A stretch of 15,022 nucleotides of DNA from an uncultured bacterium (GTDB lineage Bacteria > Actinomycetota > UBA4738 > HRBIN12): contig CALGFI010000158.1 in the NCBI GenBank assembly GCA_937881155.1, positions 1-15,022 on the forward strand, written 5' to 3'. Under the pieces are notes generated by a model. It did no database searches. It saw nothing but the letters and a program-made list of their open reading frames with translations, and had not been told where the DNA came from. Positions 1 through 6,884 of the stretch are shown in pieces. Every line of letters begins with the position of its first letter. Position 1 is the stretch's first letter. Both the position numbers and the translations under genes were made by a program.

Positions 1-786
1 GTGTCCGAGGCGGGGGTCCTCAGTGGATCGATCGCCGACCTGTCGCAGCCGAACACGCTGGCTGTTTTCGAAGACCACGCGCAGGACAACGGGTGGAGCC
101 TCGGCGACGTCGTCCACGCGCAGTTCCCCGCGACGGGCGACATCGACCTGGAGATCGTGGCGATCTACGAGGAGAACGGGTTGATCGGCGACTGGGCCAT
201 CTCGCTCGACACCTTCGATGAGAACGTCGTGGCCCAGCAGCTCGACATCTTCGTGCTCGTCAAGGTCGAGCAGGGTGCGGACGCGGCCGCCGTCCGTCCG
301 GAGCTCGAGCGCGCGCTCCAGGCGTATCCGAACGTGGAGGTGCAGGATCAGGCCGAGTTCCGCGACCAGTACGCGACGTTCCTCAACACCCTGCTCAACC
401 TGGTTACCGGCCTTCTCCTGTTGGCCGTGTTCATCGCGCTGTTCGGCGTGATGAATACGTTGTACCTGTCGATCTATGAGCGGACGCGCGAGCTCGGATT
501 GCTCCGCGCGGTCGGGCTCACCAGACGGCAAACACGGTCGATGGTCCGGCGGGAGGCCGGCATCATCTCGGTGATGGGAGCGCTGTTCGGCGTCGTCGTC
601 GGCATCGCCTTCGGGTGGGCGATGCAGCAGGCCCTCGCGCCCGAAGGGTTCACCGAGCTCGGCATCCCGGGCGGCCAGATCGCCGCCTACGTGATCGCCG
701 CGGCCGTTCTCGGATGGTTGTTCGCGTTCCTTCCGGCGCGACGCGCAGCGCGCCTCAACGTGTTGCAAGCCATCGCTTACGAGTAG
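1..786 (+). CDS. ABC transporter permease, FtsX/MacB type (3' part)
   Basis: This is the C-terminal 261 residues of a membrane permease of the FtsX/MacB family, which couple an ATPase to export or to a mechanical signal across the membrane. Residues 1-125 look like the end of the extracytoplasmic domain. A transmembrane helix follows at about 128-155, then the coupling segment ERTRELGLLRAVGLTRRQ, a second helix at about 189-208, and a last helix at about 225-245. The end LPARRAARLNVLQAIAYE is typical of the family. Only three of the usual four helices are present, so the first helix and most of the extracytoplasmic domain lie upstream of the window; the GTG at base 1 is almost certainly internal. 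The substrate cannot be told. An ATPase partner would be expected upstream. The stop is 35 nt before thrS, and the two genes have no obvious functional link. Confidence 0.9.
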   Translation: MSEAGVLSGSIADLSQPNTLAVFEDHAQDNGWSLGDVVHAQFPATGDIDLEIVAIYEENGLIGDWAISLDTFDENVVAQQLDIFVLVKVEQGADAAAVRPELERALQAYPNVEVQDQAEFRDQYATFLNTLLNLVTGLLLLAVFIALFGVMNTLYLSIYERTRELGLLRAVGLTRRQTRSMVRREAGIISVMGALFGVVVGIAFGWAMQQALAPEGFTELGIPGGQIAAYVIAAAVLGWLFAFLPARRAARLNVLQAIAYE

Positions 787-808
787 CAAGCGCGCTCGGA
801 ACGGCCGA

Positions 809-814
809 TATCAT
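809..814 (+). promoter_or_regulatory. Putative -10 element for leaderless thrS
   Basis: TATCAT lies six bases before the ATG at 821. With the usual 6-7 nt from a -10 box to the transcription start, the mRNA would begin at or next to that ATG. I see no matching -35 element. The assignment is inferred from position and resemblance to the actinobacterial TANNNT consensus. Confidence 0.45.
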
Positions 815-820
815 GCGGTG

Positions 821-2746
821 ATGCCGCGCATCGAGCTCGCAGACGGTCGTTCCACCGAGCTGCCCGAGGGCGAACCGATCGGCTCCGTCCTTCCGGCCGG
901 AGCGATCGCGGCGCGCTTCGACGGCGAGCTCGTCGACCTGTCGTTCGTTCCCTCCCACGACGGCAAGGCCGAACCCGTCGACGCCGCCGAGCCCGACGGC
1001 CTGCACGTCCTGCGGCATTCGGCGGCACACGTGCTGGCGCAAGCAGCGTGCGACCTGTGGCCCGGGACGAGATACGCGATCGGGCCGCCGATCGACGACG
1101 GCTTCTACTACGACCTCGAGGTCCCTGTGCCCGTCTCCGAGTCCGACCTGGCGAAGATCGAGGATCGGATGCGCGAGATCGTTGCCGCCGATCAACCGTT
1201 CATCCGAGAGGAGGTCTCACGGTCCGAAGCGCTCGAGCGCTTCGCCGACCAGCCGTACAAGCGGGAGATCATCGAGAGCCTCGACGAGAGCGAGGGCGCG
1301 CTCGGCGACACGGTCACCATCTATCGCAACGACGGGTGGTCGGACCTCTGTCTCGGTCCGCACGTCCCGTCGACGGGACGCCTCGGCGAGTTCAAGTTGA
1401 TGAAGCTCGCCGGCGCGTACTGGCGCGGAGACGAGACGAACCCCATGCTCCAGCGGATCTACGGGACGGCCTGGGCGACCGAACAGGACCTCGACGCCTA
1501 CCTCCTTCGGTTGGAAGAGGCGGAGAAGCGCGATCACCGCAAGCTCGGCCGCGAGCTCGACCTGTTCAGCTCGCCCGAGGAGCTCGGCCCGGGGCTGTGG
1601 GTGTGGCACGCGCGCGGGGGGATTCTCCGCAAGCAGCTCGAGGACTACGTGCGCGAGGTGCACCTCGCCGGTGGGTACGACCTCGTCGTCACGCCCCACA
1701 TCGCTCGTTCGGTGCTCTGGGAGACGAGCGGCCACCTCGAGAAGTACGCGGACAACATGTACCCGCCGATGCAGACCGAGACCGGCGACTACTACGCCAA
1801 GCCGATGAACTGCCCGTTCCACGTGATGGTGTACCGGTCGCAGACGCGCTCATACCGGGATCTGCCGATGCGCCTGTCAGAGCTCGGCACGGTCTATCGG
1901 CACGAGCGGATCGGGACCCTTCACGGGCTGCTCCGGATCCGAGGACTCACGATGGACGATGCTCACATCGTCTGCAGGCCCGATCAGCTCGTCGACGAGA
2001 TCCTGCGGGTGTTCGAGTTCACGCAGCAGATCCACGCGACCTTCGGGTTCATCGATCCCGTCGTCGAGCTCTCGACGCTGCCGGGCGACACGATCGTCAC
2101 GCCCGAGATGGCGGAGCGAGCCACCGGCGCCCTGCGCGACGCGCTCGAGCGCAGCGGCCTCGAGTACCGCGTCGCGGAGGGCGAGGGGTCGTTCTACGGC
2201 CCGAAGGTCGACTTCCACTTCCGCGATGCGATCGGACGCCTCTGGCAGCTCACCACGGTCCAGTGCGACTTCGGCCTGCCCGAGCGCTTCGGCATGGAGT
2301 ACGTCGGCGAGGACAACGCGCGACACCGGCCCGTGATGATCCACCGTGCGATCCTCGGCTCACTGGAGCGATTTACGGCAGTGCTGATCGAACACTACGG
2401 CGGCGCGTTCCCGCTGTGGCTCTCGCCCGAGCAGGTGCGGCTGATTCCGGTGGCCGACCGCCACGTCGAGCACGCGGAGGTGTTGGCCTCGCGGCTTCGC
2501 GAAGCGGGGCTCCGGCCGTTCGTCGACGCGTCGAGCGAAACGGTCGGCAAGAAGGTCCGGGCCGCACAGCTCATGAAGGCGCCGTACGTGCTCGTGATCG
2601 GCGATCGGGAGGCGGAGTCTGGCGAGCTCACGGTTCGGGACCGAGCGGGGACCGAGACGAAGGGCGTGCCGTTCGACGAGTTCGTCGCGGCGCTCGTCGA
2701 GGAGGCGCGGACCCGGCGGCTGACGGGTACGTCGTTCGGGAGCTAG
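821..2746 (+). CDS. thrS: Threonine--tRNA ligase
   Basis: Class II synthetase that charges tRNA-Thr in the cytoplasm. The 641 residues match the usual bacterial length and domain order: TGS domain (about 1-60), editing domain, catalytic core (about 235-530) and anticodon-binding domain (from about 535). The editing-site residues H66 and H70 (HSAAH) and C177 and H181 (CLGPH) are present. In the core, C331 (MNCPFH), H382 (DDAHIV) and H508 (IHRAIL) match the zinc ligands C334, H385 and H511 of the E. coli enzyme, and R360, D380 and Y459 are kept. The position equivalent to E. coli Gln381 is Met378 (LTMDDAH). A GTG at 818 would add one residue; I prefer the ATG at 821 because the -10-like TATCAT ends at 814, which would put transcription start near 821. 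The HIT gene follows after 3 nt, the actinobacterial arrangement. Confidence 0.97.
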   Translation: MPRIELADGRSTELPEGEPIGSVLPAGAIAARFDGELVDLSFVPSHDGKAEPVDAAEPDGLHVLRHSAAHVLAQAACDLWPGTRYAIGPPIDDGFYYDLEVPVPVSESDLAKIEDRMREIVAADQPFIREEVSRSEALERFADQPYKREIIESLDESEGALGDTVTIYRNDGWSDLCLGPHVPSTGRLGEFKLMKLAGAYWRGDETNPMLQRIYGTAWATEQDLDAYLLRLEEAEKRDHRKLGRELDLFSSPEELGPGLWVWHARGGILRKQLEDYVREVHLAGGYDLVVTPHIARSVLWETSGHLEKYADNMYPPMQTETGDYYAKPMNCPFHVMVYRSQTRSYRDLPMRLSELGTVYRHERIGTLHGLLRIRGLTMDDAHIVCRPDQLVDEILRVFEFTQQIHATFGFIDPVVELSTLPGDTIVTPEMAERATGALRDALERSGLEYRVAEGEGSFYGPKVDFHFRDAIGRLWQLTTVQCDFGLPERFGMEYVGEDNARHRPVMIHRAILGSLERFTAVLIEHYGGAFPLWLSPEQVRLIPVADRHVEHAEVLASRLREAGLRPFVDASSETVGKKVRAAQLMKAPYVLVIGDREAESGELTVRDRAGTETKGVPFDEFVAALVEEARTRRLTGTSFGS

Positions 2747-2749
2747 TCG

Positions 2750-3241
2750 GTGGAGCGGCTGTGGTCGCCGTGGCGGATGGAGTACATCGAGTCGGCGCGG
2801 GAGAACGACGACGGTGGGTGCGTGTTCTGCGCGCTCCTGGAGGCGGAGGGGTCGAGCGGCGAGCGCGTCCTCGCGCGTGACGAGCTCGCGTACGTCACGC
2901 TCGCGAAGTACCCGTACAACCCCGGACACCTGCTCGTGCTGCCCGTCCGGCACACCGGCGACCTGGAGGACCTGACGCCGGAGGAGAGCGCGGCGATCTC
3001 GCGGCTGCTGAATCGATCCGTTCGCGCGCTGCGCGAGACCTCCGAGCCGCACGGCTTCAACATCGGGCTGAACCTGGGGCGCGCGGCCGGCGCCGGCATG
3101 CCGGAACACGCGCACTGGCATGTCGTCCCGAGATGGGGCGGCGACACGAACTTCATGCCGGTCGTGGGGGAGACGCGGGTGCTTCCGGAGCTTCTCGATC
3201 AAACGTTCGCCAAGCTGCGGCCGCGTTTCGACCAGGACTGA
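2750..3241 (+). CDS. HIT-family protein, probable Ap4A phosphorylase
   Basis: Histidine-triad nucleotide hydrolase/transferase of 163 residues. The signature HAHWHVV lies at 120-126, with H122 the expected catalytic histidine. C24 and C27 (CVFC), together with H68 and H120, fit the zinc site seen in this family. The start MERLWSPWRMEYIESAR and the segment YPYNPGHLLVLPVRH resemble M. tuberculosis Rv2613c, described as a diadenosine tetraphosphate phosphorylase that also sits next to thrS and pgsA1. The GTG start at 2750 is 3 nt after the thrS stop, so translation is probably coupled. Ap4A is a by-product of aminoacyl-tRNA synthetases, which would make the pairing with thrS sensible; that functional link is inference. 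The exact reaction (phosphorolysis or hydrolysis) cannot be decided from sequence. Confidence 0.93.
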   Translation: MERLWSPWRMEYIESARENDDGGCVFCALLEAEGSSGERVLARDELAYVTLAKYPYNPGHLLVLPVRHTGDLEDLTPEESAAISRLLNRSVRALRETSEPHGFNIGLNLGRAAGAGMPEHAHWHVVPRWGGDTNFMPVVGETRVLPELLDQTFAKLRPRFDQD

Positions 3242-3262
3242 TTTCCGAACGCGAGCGGCGCG

Positions 3263-5353
3263 CTACTTCTTCTGCGCCTCTTCGCGCACGCGCTGCGCCT
3301 CGGCGATGATCTTGTCGGCGAGGTGCGACGGCACCTCTTCGTAGTGCGAGAACCGCATGGTGAACGCGCCCCGCCCCCCGGTCAGCGATCGAAGCTCGAT
3401 CGCGTAGCGCGCGACGTCGGCCTGCGGCACGAGCGCCTTGATCCGCTGTTTGCCCGCTCCGGCCGACTCCATGCCCTGGATCTTGGCGCGCTTGGAGTTG
3501 AGGTCGCCCATGATGTCGCCGGTGTGCGATTCGGGGACGACGACCTCGAGCTCGACGATCGGCTCGAGCAGCACGACGCCCGCCGCCTGCGCCGCCTCCT
3601 TGAGCGCGAGTGACCCGGCGATCTGGAACGCCATGTCGGATGAGTCGACGGTGTGGAACTTGCCATCGAGGAGCGCGCACTTGATGTCGACCATCGGGTA
3701 GCCCGACATCACGCCCTCGGCCATCGTCTTCACGACGCCCTTCTCGACCGATGGGATGAACTGGCTGGGGATCGCGCCCCCGAAGATCTTGTTGACGAAC
3801 TCGAACCCGCCTCCGCGTTGCAGCGGTTCGATCTCGATGTTGCACACCGCGTACTGGCCGTGCCCGCCGGTCTGCTTGACGTGACGGCCGAGCCCCTTGC
3901 CCGCGGCGCGGACCGTCTCCCGGTAGGGGATCTTCGCCGGCGCCACGCTCACCTCGACGCCGAACTTGCGCTTCATGCGCTCCATCTGGACGTCGAGGTG
4001 GGCCTCGCCCATCCCGTACATCACGGTCTCGTGTGTCTCCTCCGAACGCTCGATGCGGAGCGTCGGGTCCTCCTCGCGAAGGCGCGAAAGGGCGGTCGAC
4101 AGCTTGTCCTCGTCGCCCTTCGTCTTCGGTGAGATGGCGAACGCCAGGAGCGGTTCGGGGAGCTCCACGCCACGAATGACGACCGGGTCGTCCTTCGTGG
4201 CCAGCGTGTCGCCCGTCGTCGTGTGTGCGAGCTTGGCTACGGCGCCGATGTCGCCCGCGGGTACCTCCGCGACGGTGTCGTGCTCCTTCCCCCGCAGCGC
4301 GAAGATCTGTCCGACGCGCTCTTCGCTTCCCTTCGTCGCGTTGTAGACGGTCGAGTCCGGGCGGACCTTGCCCGAGTACACCCGGAACATCGTGATGTGT
4401 CCGACGTAGGGGTCCGAGACGGTCTTGAACACATACGCCGTGAGCGGCTGACCCGCGTCCGCATCGCGCTGTTTCTCCTCACCGGCCTTCGTCGTCACCG
4501 TGATCGGGCCACGGTCGACGGGCGAGGGGAACTCGTCGGCGATGAAGTGGAGCAGCCGGTCGACGCCGATCGGCTTCGCCGCGGCGGCGCAGAGCACCGG
4601 TGCGATGCGGGCTTCGGCGAACCCCGTCTTGACGCCCTTCAGCACCTCGTCGTGGGAGAGCTCGCCCTCCTCGAGGTACTTCTCGATCAGCTTGTCGTCG
4701 GACTCGGCGACGGCCTCGATCAGCTTCTCCCGGAACTTGTCCGCCTGGCCCGATATGTCCTCCGGCCAGTCGCCCTCATCGGCCGTCGCGCCCGAGGGAT
4801 AGCGGAACGCCTTGCGCGAAAGCAGGTCCGCAACACCATCGAAGTCGTGCTCCTCCCCGAGGGGCAGCTCCAGCGGGGCGACCTGCGTGCCGAACGCCTG
4901 CACGAGCTCGTCAAGCGTGCGCTCGAACGACGCTCGTTCGCGGTCGAGCTTGTTGATGACGATCGCGCGCGGCAGGCCGGCTTCGACGGCGAGCTCCCAT
5001 GCGACCTCGGTCTGAACCTCGACGCCCTCGACCGCCGAGACGACGAGGAGAACCGCGTCCGCGGCCCGGATCGCCGAGCGCACGTCGCCGACGAAGTCCG
5101 CGTAGCCCGGCGCGTCGAGCGCGTTGATCTTGACGCCGCTCCATTCGATCGGCGCCATCGACAGCGAGACGCTGATGCCCTTCTTCACCTCTTCCGGCTC
5201 GAAGTCGCCGACCGTGTTGCCGTCCTCGATCGTTCCCATCCGCGTTGTCGCGCCGGACGTGAACAGCATCGCCTCGAGCAGCGTCGTCTTGCCCGACCCA
5301 CCGTGGCCGACGAGAAGTACGTTTCGGATCTCACTGGCGTCGTAGGTCTTCAT
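3263..5353 (-). CDS. Elongation factor G-like GTPase (EF-G2/FusA2 type)
   Basis: Translational GTPase-like protein of 696 residues with the full EF-G architecture. The P-loop is GHGGSGKTT (16-24), switch I contains T47 (NTVGDFEPEEVKKGI), switch II is DAPGYADF (80-87) and the guanine-specificity motif is NKLD (134-137). Domains II-V follow, including the domain IV segment KQTGGHGQYAV and a C-terminal region ending RFSHYEEVPSHLADK. Two features separate it from the main EF-G: the P-loop is GHGGSGKT rather than AHIDAGKT, and Tyr84 replaces the histidine that aids GTP hydrolysis. Both are, as I recall, usual in the EF-G2/FusA2 subfamily, whose cellular role is unsettled. The ATG at 5353 has AGGAG 5 nt upstream. 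The gene is convergent to the HIT gene (21 nt gap) and divergent from the lipid operon. Ribosome-protection resistance proteins are less likely on motif grounds. Confidence 0.93.
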   Translation of the reverse strand: MKTYDASEIRNVLLVGHGGSGKTTLLEAMLFTSGATTRMGTIEDGNTVGDFEPEEVKKGISVSLSMAPIEWSGVKINALDAPGYADFVGDVRSAIRAADAVLLVVSAVEGVEVQTEVAWELAVEAGLPRAIVINKLDRERASFERTLDELVQAFGTQVAPLELPLGEEHDFDGVADLLSRKAFRYPSGATADEGDWPEDISGQADKFREKLIEAVAESDDKLIEKYLEEGELSHDEVLKGVKTGFAEARIAPVLCAAAAKPIGVDRLLHFIADEFPSPVDRGPITVTTKAGEEKQRDADAGQPLTAYVFKTVSDPYVGHITMFRVYSGKVRPDSTVYNATKGSEERVGQIFALRGKEHDTVAEVPAGDIGAVAKLAHTTTGDTLATKDDPVVIRGVELPEPLLAFAISPKTKGDEDKLSTALSRLREEDPTLRIERSEETHETVMYGMGEAHLDVQMERMKRKFGVEVSVAPAKIPYRETVRAAGKGLGRHVKQTGGHGQYAVCNIEIEPLQRGGGFEFVNKIFGGAIPSQFIPSVEKGVVKTMAEGVMSGYPMVDIKCALLDGKFHTVDSSDMAFQIAGSLALKEAAQAAGVVLLEPIVELEVVVPESHTGDIMGDLNSKRAKIQGMESAGAGKQRIKALVPQADVARYAIELRSLTGGRGAFTMRFSHYEEVPSHLADKIIAEAQRVREEAQKK

Positions 5354-5358
5354 CCGGG

Positions 5359-5363
5359 CTCCT
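5359..5363 (-). promoter_or_regulatory. Shine-Dalgarno site of the EF-G-like gene
   Basis: On the minus strand AGGAG stands 5 nt before the ATG at 5353, a good ribosome binding site that supports this start. Confidence 0.7.
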
Positions 5364-5401
5364 ATGCGTGACGTGCGTGCGCGGCGCTCGAGTAGGCCGG
5401 A

Positions 5402-5420
5402 ATCCTACCGATGATAGGCT
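5402..5420. promoter_or_regulatory. Compact divergent promoter region
   Basis: Two -10-like hexamers face opposite ways. TATCAT on the minus strand (5416 to 5411) would serve the EF-G-like gene with a leader of about 50 nt. TAGGCT on the plus strand (5415-5420) lies 10 nt before the GTG at 5431 of the lipid operon. CCTA and TAGG (5404-5407 and 5415-5418) form a short inverted repeat around this core. No convincing -35 elements are visible for either direction. The assignment is by pattern and position only. Confidence 0.4.
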
Positions 5421-5430
5421 CGCGCGCGTC

Positions 5431-5958
5431 GTGGACATGCGCGTACGCGGGCAGGTCGGCGAGCGCGCTGCCGTACCGGTGCTCTCGGCCGCCGCGATGC
5501 TCGCCGTCGTCGTCTCCGCATGGCTGCTGATCGCTCGGGATCCCCGGGCGGCCGGGTGGGCGGCGCTCGTCGCCGGCTCGTGCCTCGTCCTCGGCGGAAC
5601 GTTGCTCCGGAGCGGCGATCGACGCGCGCGGGTCGCCCTGTCGTTCTCGGACCGGGCCTTCGACGGATGCATCCTCGCCGCGCTCGCCTGGGTGACGCGG
5701 ACATCGCGCCCGGCGGTGGCCGCGGGAGCGCTCGTTGCGCTCGCTGCGGGCTTCCTCGCGTCGTACATCCGCGCGAAGGGCGGCTCGCTCGGCTACGGCA
5801 TCGAGGAGGGCGTCGTGACGCCGATCCTCCGCTACGGATTGCTCTCCATCGCGTTGGTCTTGGACTGGACGTCGTGGGCGGTCTGGGTCGTAGCAGGCGT
5901 AACCGTGCTGGCTGCGGTGGTTCGCGCGAGCCAGGTGGCGAAGGAGGAACGCGCCTGA
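5431..5958 (+). CDS. CDP-alcohol phosphatidyltransferase-like membrane protein, degenerate motif
   Basis: Membrane protein of 175 residues in the position held by pgsA1 (phosphatidylinositol phosphate synthase) in mycobacteria. Hydrophobic segments lie at about 15-35, 42-58, 80-110 and 135-165. The stretch SYIRAKGGSLGYG (111-123) followed by GVVTPILRYG resembles the second half of the CDP-alcohol phosphatidyltransferase fold, and SDRAFDG (73-79) resembles the CDRISDG that ends the active-site region. The signature DxxDGxxAR...GxxxDxxxD is otherwise not recognisable: the first two Asp and the DG are replaced by LVLGG, and the third Asp appears as Leu. The start GTG 5431 is chosen over an in-frame GTG at 5368, which would overlap the promoter region; ATG 5437 is an alternative. 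The acyltransferase gene follows within 23 nt. It could be a pseudoenzyme, a divergent enzyme or a scaffold; catalytic activity is doubtful. Confidence 0.7.
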   Translation: MDMRVRGQVGERAAVPVLSAAAMLAVVVSAWLLIARDPRAAGWAALVAGSCLVLGGTLLRSGDRRARVALSFSDRAFDGCILAALAWVTRTSRPAVAAGALVALAAGFLASYIRAKGGSLGYGIEEGVVTPILRYGLLSIALVLDWTSWAVWVVAGVTVLAAVVRASQVAKEERA

Positions 5959-5981
5959 GCGGTGACGGTGGCAGTCGTGCC

Positions 5982-6884
5982 GTGAGAGGCGAGACGTGGC
6001 GCGAGACGTTCGCGTACTGGGCGTACCGGGGGCTCGAGGTGCTGGCCATGTCGTTGCCGCCGGCCGTGGGGCGTTGGGCCTTCTCGACCGTCGGCGGCAT
6101 CGCGCACGCGAGGCTCGACGGCGTTCGCGCGACGGTCGCCGCGAACCAGGCGCGCGCCCTCGGGTTGGACGTCGACGAACTGCGCGTGAAGATCTCGACA
6201 CGCGAGGCCTTCGATCTGTACGCGCGGTACTGGTACGACTCGTTCCGCGTTCGGGTGGCGACGCCCGAGGAGGTCAACGCGCGCGCTCGGGTCGCAGAGA
6301 TCCACCACATCGACGAGGCGCTCGAACTCGGGAACGGCGTCGTGTGCGTCCTGCCCCACATGGGGAACTGGGACGTCGCCGGCCACTGGCTGGCCCTGCA
6401 CGGCTACCGCATCGCGTCGGTGGCGGAGGAGCTTCGGCCGCCGCGACTATCGAAACTGTTCCTGAGACATCGCGAGGAGCTCGGCATCCGCATCGTCCCG
6501 TTGGCGAAGAACGGGCACGTCGGGGCGCAGCTGAAGCAACTGCTCGCCGACAACTGGTTGGTCGCGCTCGTCGCCGATCGCGATCTCACCGGGCGCGGCG
6601 TGGAGGTCGAGATGTTCGGCGCGCCGTGGCGAGTCCCGGCCGGTCCGGCGGTGCTGTCGCTCGCGACCGGCGCGCCGCTGCTGGTCTGTCCCGTGTACAC
6701 GCTCGACGAGGGTTGGGAGATCAGGATCGGTTCCCCGATCGAGATCGACCGGACGGGCGATATGCGGGAGAACGTGCGCGCGCTGTCGCAGGCGATGGCC
6801 GCCGAGTTCGAACGCGCGATCTCGGCGAAGCCGGCCGACTGGCACATGTTCCAGCCGGGGTGGAACGGCGCGCGAGCGCCGTGA
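5982..6884 (+). CDS. PatA-like phosphatidylinositol mannoside acyltransferase
   Basis: Membrane-associated acyltransferase of the LpxL/HtrB superfamily, 300 residues. The HX4D catalytic motif is H126-M-G-N-W-D131 within LPHMGNWDVAGHW. H126 and D131 coincide with the numbering I recall for the catalytic pair of M. smegmatis PatA, which supports the GTG start at 5982. Other family landmarks are LLADNWLVALVADRDL (187-202), the GVEVEMFGAPWRVPAGPAVL segment just after it, and the C-terminal PADWHMFQPGW. PatA transfers an acyl chain, usually palmitoyl, from acyl-CoA to the mannose of phosphatidylinositol mannoside at the inner face of the membrane. The gene ends in a 4-nt overlap (GTGA) with the glycosyltransferase gene, so the two are probably translated together. 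The open frame extends upstream inside the preceding gene, but without a plausible start there. The exact lipid acceptor is uncertain. Confidence 0.87.
   Translation: MRGETWRETFAYWAYRGLEVLAMSLPPAVGRWAFSTVGGIAHARLDGVRATVAANQARALGLDVDELRVKISTREAFDLYARYWYDSFRVRVATPEEVNARARVAEIHHIDEALELGNGVVCVLPHMGNWDVAGHWLALHGYRIASVAEELRPPRLSKLFLRHREELGIRIVPLAKNGHVGAQLKQLLADNWLVALVADRDLTGRGVEVEMFGAPWRVPAGPAVLSLATGAPLLVCPVYTLDEGWEIRIGSPIEIDRTGDMRENVRALSQAMAAEFERAISAKPADWHMFQPGWNGARAP

Noticed and set aside
1048..2880. A 610-codon open frame in another frame through thrS and into the HIT gene
   Set aside because: It is an Arg-rich shadow of thrS crossing a real gene boundary; thrS itself has every expected catalytic residue.
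3242..3262. Possible transcription terminator between the HIT gene and the EF-G-like gene
   Set aside because: The 21-base gap shows no convincing hairpin or T tract.
3263..5353. Tetracycline ribosome protection protein instead of an EF-G-like factor
   Set aside because: The GHGGSGKT P-loop and DAPGY switch II fit the EF-G2 group, and no resistance or mobile context is present.
4223..5371. A 382-codon open frame on the plus strand opposite the EF-G-like gene
   Set aside because: It mirrors the codon structure of the GTPase gene, has low-complexity Arg/Asp/Leu composition and shows no family motif.
5520..5981. Upstream in-frame extension of the acyltransferase frame
   Set aside because: It lies inside the phosphatidyltransferase-like gene in another frame. 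The shorter start puts the HX4D residues at H126/D131, as in known PatA.
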